From JBGAWK01 sp044227665 (GTDB lineage Bacteria > Bacteroidota > Bacteroidia > Chitinophagales > JADIYW01), in NCBI GenBank assembly GCA_044227665.1, contig JBGAWK010000030.1, positions 1 through 28,200 of the forward strand: a stretch of 28,200 nucleotides of DNA, read 5' to 3'. The position numbers and the translations under genes were made by a program. The notes beneath the pieces are model-generated. The model made no database searches, was not told where the DNA came from, and saw nothing but the letters and a program-made list of their open reading frames with translations. Positions 25,419-28,200 of this stretch are shown here, piece by piece. Position 1 is the stretch's first letter; each line of letters starts with the position of its first letter.

Positions 25419-25420
25419 TT
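25333..25420 (+). ncRNA. Candidate structured small RNA, about 85-90 nt
   Basis: Bounded by the promoter ending at 25328 and a terminator at 25379-25420. The predicted fold has a closing stem TTGCGT/ACGCAA (25331-25336 with 25369-25374, of which GCGT/ACGC is safely inside the transcript), an inner hairpin CCAA-GCAA-TTGG (25347-25358), and then the terminator hairpin. It matches no RNA family I recognise (not 6S, SRP RNA or tmRNA). Its 3' end runs into the end of the convergent MuF-toxin gene: the U-tract overlaps that gene's stop codon. Confidence 0.5.
25379..25420 (+). terminator. Terminator of the candidate small RNA
   Basis: GGGATAGG (25379-25386) pairs with CCTATCCC (25405-25412); within the loop TACT (25391-25394) pairs with AGTA (25398-25401). 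Seven T follow (25414-25420). The T-tract is on the plus strand only, so it does not serve the minus-strand gene ending at 25419. Confidence 0.8.
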
Positions 25421-27002
25421 ATTTTCTTGGATTGAATTTTTCTTCTAAGACTTTCAATAACTCATCTTTATCAAGCATTGTGTTTCTGTTTATCAGTTTT
25501 GATTTTCCTTTATAAATTATTAGTGCGTATTTAATACTCTTAGACGCTAATATGCCGGAGTTTATTCCTTTTGATAAATTATTCATTGACATTTTTACAA
25601 TAATATCTATAATCACAGTCTCAGCTTGATTATTAGCTGAAGTAAAAGCATGTTCAATACTACTTACTGTACCAGTTCTATTTGTTTTAAAATCAGCTTC
25701 TTTAAGTTTGTGATTCACTACTATGTAATTATCAAAATTAGATTCAAAGCGTTTTTCTTTCGTTTTAGGATTTTTAAATTGTGATGGTGAAGAAAATATT
25801 ACATCATATCCAGTTTCAGCTGTTTTTTCTGCTGCCTTCAACTCATCTAAAGTTGGTTTCCTGTCGTCTGGCACATGCACTGTTTTTTCTTGACCTTTAA
25901 CCTTAACTGAATATACTTTTTTCATACCATCAAGGTTTTTTATTTTTTCAATCCTTGATTTTCTTACTAAAACAGATAGTTTATTAATGCCGTTCAACAT
26001 AGTCAGCAATCCGGTTGAGTCCATTAATAAAAGTGCTGGTTCTTTCTTAATATCAGTATTGGGTTCTATTTTAGTTCTTGGAATAATATTTGATTTATAT
26101 GCATTTTTTGGTGCAGTATCTTTATTGTCATCTTTCCCAACTTGCTTTGGATTTCTTACCCATTTTACTTCGTGGCGGCAACGATAACCGCCACAATTCA
26201 TACTGAAATTTTCAATAGTGGTACCGTCGTACATTCCAGCACCTTTTTTGGTAGTTTGCTTTACACCATTAACCGTTTCATAAGTAACAGACGTATTGCT
26301 TGGTTCGCCATTTGGACAAAATTCGTCCAAGATAATTTGCAAGTCATCTATTGAAATTGCACCTTTGAAATTATCACGTATATGTGCGCAAATTGGACGT
26401 GTATTTTCTATTTCTGATCCCACATAGAAGAAATATTTCAATCCATAAGTTTTACGGACTTCATCGCTAATTGCACCATTATACTGTCTTAATGCATCAA
26501 ATGCAACTTGGTCAACGTGTCTTACTAATAATGGCTTATCAACTAATTGTTTTTTTAATAAATCAGCAGTTTCTTGATATGGCTTTTTCAAGAATATTTC
26601 TTGGCGCATTAGGTTTTCAAGAGGTTTTAAAATACCTTCGTTAGCACCAGAACCGCGCAAATTGCTCAATACCGTATCTTTAATATGCGGTATGATTTGG
26701 CTGTTATCTAATACTGGTTTTATAACTAATTTTTGACTGCTATAATATTTTTCGTTATGTTCTTCTAATTTACTAAATGCAGAAAAATAAGTATCTGTAG
26801 CGGCACTGTAGCCGCTGTCTTTCAGAGATTGTTTTAGAATACTATCTAACTGTGCTAATTGTTGTTTATTGGCATCGAGATTGCCTTGTGTGGTATGTTG
26901 TGCTAATTCTCGCAATAAAATATCATACAGCTTCTTACTTGATATTCCAATGCTGTTAATATACCCTTTGTGAACATCATCTATAAATGATCCTGCTGTC
27001 AA
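25419..27002 (-). CDS. Phage MuF-type head protein with C-terminal nuclease-like toxin domain
   Basis: 527 residues in three parts. Residues about 1-290 look like a phage minor head (Mu gpF/SPP1 gp7-like) protein: QVAFDALRQYNGAISDEV, then FYVGSEIENTRPICAHI, and a zinc-ribbon-like end MNCGGYRCRHEVKWV (268-282), all typical of these proteins. Residues about 290-330 are a linker. The C-terminal part (about 335-527) resembles the nuclease modules of CdiA-type toxins: AAEKTAETGYDVIF, a short strand pair FDNYIVVNHKLKEADFK, SSIEHAFTSANNQAETVIID, and YALIIYKGK. This architecture is known for MuF polymorphic toxins of temperate phages. Start is TTG 27000-27002, overlapping the upstream stop as TTGA. 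No immunity gene is visible downstream. The nuclease call is by pattern only. Confidence 0.65.
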   Translation of the reverse strand: MTAGSFIDDVHKGYINSIGISSKKLYDILLRELAQHTTQGNLDANKQQLAQLDSILKQSLKDSGYSAATDTYFSAFSKLEEHNEKYYSSQKLVIKPVLDNSQIIPHIKDTVLSNLRGSGANEGILKPLENLMRQEIFLKKPYQETADLLKKQLVDKPLLVRHVDQVAFDALRQYNGAISDEVRKTYGLKYFFYVGSEIENTRPICAHIRDNFKGAISIDDLQIILDEFCPNGEPSNTSVTYETVNGVKQTTKKGAGMYDGTTIENFSMNCGGYRCRHEVKWVRNPKQVGKDDNKDTAPKNAYKSNIIPRTKIEPNTDIKKEPALLLMDSTGLLTMLNGINKLSVLVRKSRIEKIKNLDGMKKVYSVKVKGQEKTVHVPDDRKPTLDELKAAEKTAETGYDVIFSSPSQFKNPKTKEKRFESNFDNYIVVNHKLKEADFKTNRTGTVSSIEHAFTSANNQAETVIIDIIVKMSMNNLSKGINSGILASKSIKYALIIYKGKSKLINRNTMLDKDELLKVLEEKFNPRK

Positions 27003-27589
27003 GCAATAGTATTATTGATTTGTGTAATAGTATATTTATCAATCTCTTTATCTATAATTGCCTTTACTTCATCGTATTTTTTTTCTAAAATACTTTCATC
27101 TGAGTCAATTAATTTTCTTAGAATTTGGAAACCTTGGTGATGCAACAACACATCTTTAGTAGAAATATCACTACCAAATGTGGCTTTAGCAGTTTGTAAT
27201 TCATCTGTTCCATAAGCAAATAATTTATCTGCATTAGATAAAAATTCAACTATAAAATGGTTGATATTATTATCGCCAAAATTTTTAAGTAAATATCTCT
27301 TTGTTAACTCAACTTGAACGATGTATGGCGCACCAGATTTTTTAGCTTCTGATAATTGGTATAAAATATCATCTGCATTTCTTACATCGAAATCCTGCGG
27401 AAATGAAATCTTGATATTACCTTTTCCACCGCGATATAAATCAATAATATTAAGAATATTTGCATAAGTCAAATATAAATCAATAATTATAGATGTATTT
27501 CTATCTACCTTATGACTTACATCATAGCTTTTACTTTCTGCACTCTGATTAGTCATATTTTGAGACATAACACAAAGTGATGAAAGCAT
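26999..27589 (-). CDS. Phage portal-like protein, C-terminal fragment (5'-truncated)
   Basis: 196 residues from the first ATG (27587-27589). The reading frame continues upstream without a start as EGFITPPTEILKHGAERESF to the edge of the right repeat (27659), and a stop lies just inside the repeat. The sequence resembles, by memory, the C-terminal part of Bacteroidota phage portal proteins: YLTYANILNIIDLYRGGKGNIKISFPQDFDVRNADDI, shown by position about 39-75, then EVELTKRYLLKNFG-like and LLHHQGFQILRKLI. A portal gene directly before a MuF gene is the normal phage order, and the two overlap by 4 nt. The N-terminal bulk of the portal is missing, so the product is probably non-functional in capsid assembly. 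Confidence 0.55.
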   Translation of the reverse strand: MLSSLCVMSQNMTNQSAESKSYDVSHKVDRNTSIIIDLYLTYANILNIIDLYRGGKGNIKISFPQDFDVRNADDILYQLSEAKKSGAPYIVQVELTKRYLLKNFGDNNINHFIVEFLSNADKLFAYGTDELQTAKATFGSDISTKDVLLHHQGFQILRKLIDSDESILEKKYDEVKAIIDKEIDKYTITQINNTIA

Positions 27590-27917
27590 TTTATCAAAAT
27601 AAAAACTTTCTCTCTCTGCACCATGCTTCAGAATTTCTGTAGGTGGTGTTATAAATCCTTCCCGTCTTCGCTACTATAATTATCCTTGTCTTTATTGGTA
27701 GGTGTACAATAAGACAAGGATTTTTTATAATCTATATGTAAGAATTTATACATCTATAACCGCATTTTGGAGCGTAAAAAAACCTTCATTTTAGAAGAAC
27801 GACAAAGTATTCTGAAAACTTTTTAGTGATATTACGTATCCATTATGTACAAAAAAATGCCTGATTTAGTGCTACTCAGTGGTTATAACTTTCTGACGTA
27901 GTTTACCAGAACTTACT
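27590..27917. other. Gap holding the portal 5' remnant, right repeat and unexplained sequence
   Basis: 27590-27660 is open reading frame continuing into the portal fragment without a start codon. 27659-27726 is the right repeat. 27727-27917 is AT-rich and shows no gene, tRNA or clear promoter. Confidence 0.6.
27659..27726 (+). repeat. Right 68-bp direct repeat (putative attR)
   Basis: Perfect copy of 24204-24271 in the same orientation. It includes only the last 15 nt of tRNA-Met, so no second tRNA is made, and it retains the complete tRNA terminator hairpin (27682-27726). Confidence 0.9.
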
Positions 27918-28200
27918 TTATTTATTTTTCTTCTTTGCAGTATCTGGATTATTTTGTTCTAACAATGCTTTTTCTTCTGCTTCTTTCTTTTTAATGCCTT
28001 TACGCAAGAAAATACTGCTTTGTAGTGCTTCTAAATCAGTATTTAAAGTGCCAACTGTACTATTTACAGAGTTTATTGTTTTATCTACACTATTAGCTAT
28101 CGCATCATCTTTTAATAATCTACCTAGTGTTCCATTACCAGAATTTAATCCATTCATTATCCCTTTTACATCAGAAGTAATATATATAGCATGTCCTGCT
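27918..28200 (-). CDS. MCE/MlaD-family protein, C-terminal end (cut by right edge)
   Basis: The frame is open from the right edge to a stop at 27918 and gives about 93 residues. It begins inside the protein (AGHAIYITSDVKGIMNGLNS) and continues GNGTLGRLLKDDAIANSV, a helix, and a charged tail with SIFLRKGIKKKEAEEK. The G-x-GTLGRLLKDD helix followed by a basic R-K-x-x-K-K-K end is typical of the C-terminal part of Bacteroidota MCE/MlaD lipid-transport proteins, periplasmic subunits working with MlaE/MlaF permease and ATPase. The N-terminal anchor and MCE domain lie outside the window. An internal ATG (28155-28157) should not be taken as the start. It is likely chromosomal rather than part of the insert. 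Confidence 0.65.
   Translation of the reverse strand, partial: AGHAIYITSDVKGIMNGLNSGNGTLGRLLKDDAIANSVDKTINSVNSTVGTLNTDLEALQSSIFLRKGIKKKEAEEKALLEQNNPDTAKKKNK

Larger units (their letters stand above)
24272..27726. mobile_element. 3.4-kb insert bounded by a tRNA-derived 68-bp repeat; no integrase
   Basis: The segment from the end of the left repeat to the end of the right one is what recombination between the repeats would remove. It carries a DUF1003 gene, a candidate small RNA, a MuF-toxin gene and a portal fragment. Two of the four are phage structural types. No integrase, excisionase or replication gene is present, so it is a remnant, a non-autonomous passenger, or the product of a secondary rearrangement. 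It is visibly more AT-rich than the suf and pnp genes. Confidence 0.65.

Noticed and set aside
27659..27673. Second tRNA gene at the right repeat
   Set aside because: Only the last 15 nt of tRNA-Met are present; the rest of the cloverleaf is missing.
27727..27830. Short open stretch on the plus strand resembling the start of a transposase-like basic helix
   Set aside because: Only about 30 codons, no start codon, no recognisable motif; not enough to call an IS remnant.
1..28200. CRISPR arrays
   Set aside because: No regularly spaced repeats found; the only long repeat is the two-copy tRNA-derived one.

Overview
The window looks like a chromosomal segment of a low-GC member of the Bacteroidota, probably close to the Chitinophagaceae/Sphingobacteriales. 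The grounds are the TAnnTTTG-type -7 promoter boxes, the absence of obvious Shine-Dalgarno sequences, the sufBCDSE gene order, and family types common in that phylum (DUF1003, DUF4332, ABC1 kinase, MCE C-terminus). No ribosomal RNA is present, so the assignment rests on gene content only.

Layout. 1-4687 is a minus-strand block: prmC (cut by the left edge), pnp and rpsO with hairpin terminators, and an ALDH7-type aldehyde dehydrogenase. 4808-9401 holds a plus-strand two-domain protein (degenerate sugar-phosphate isomerase-like domain plus alpha/beta hydrolase), then minus-strand genes for a GNAT acetyltransferase, a DUF47/PiT phosphate uptake pair and RNase H. 9491-16592 is one long plus-strand operon: sufB, sufC, sufD, sufS, sufE and a SufT/DUF59 protein, followed by a bacilliredoxin and an Old Yellow Enzyme-type oxidoreductase. 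It links Fe-S cluster assembly with thiol/redox repair. 16593-17779 is AT-rich and nearly empty, with one SMI1/KNR4-like orphan gene and a possible small RNA. 17780-21164 (minus) is a HerA/DUF853 ATPase with an ABC exporter. 21288-24097 (plus) has a small helical protein, a helix-hairpin-helix protein ending in a clear terminator, and a TetR/COQ9-like protein overlapping an ABC1/UbiB kinase.

The most interesting part is 24145-27726. A tRNA-Met(CAT) gene is followed by its terminator. The last 15 nt of the tRNA plus that terminator are repeated perfectly (68 bp) 3,455 bp downstream. This is the signature of site-specific integration into a tRNA 3' end. Between the copies lie a DUF1003 membrane protein gene, a candidate structured small RNA with a textbook Bacteroidota promoter and its own terminator, and two overlapping minus-strand phage-type genes: a portal C-terminal fragment cut off at the right repeat, and a MuF head protein fused to a nuclease-like C-terminal toxin domain. 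No integrase is present, so the insert is a remnant, a passenger element, or one half of a larger arrangement. Beyond it the chromosome resumes with the C-terminal end of an MCE/MlaD-type lipid transport protein cut by the right edge.
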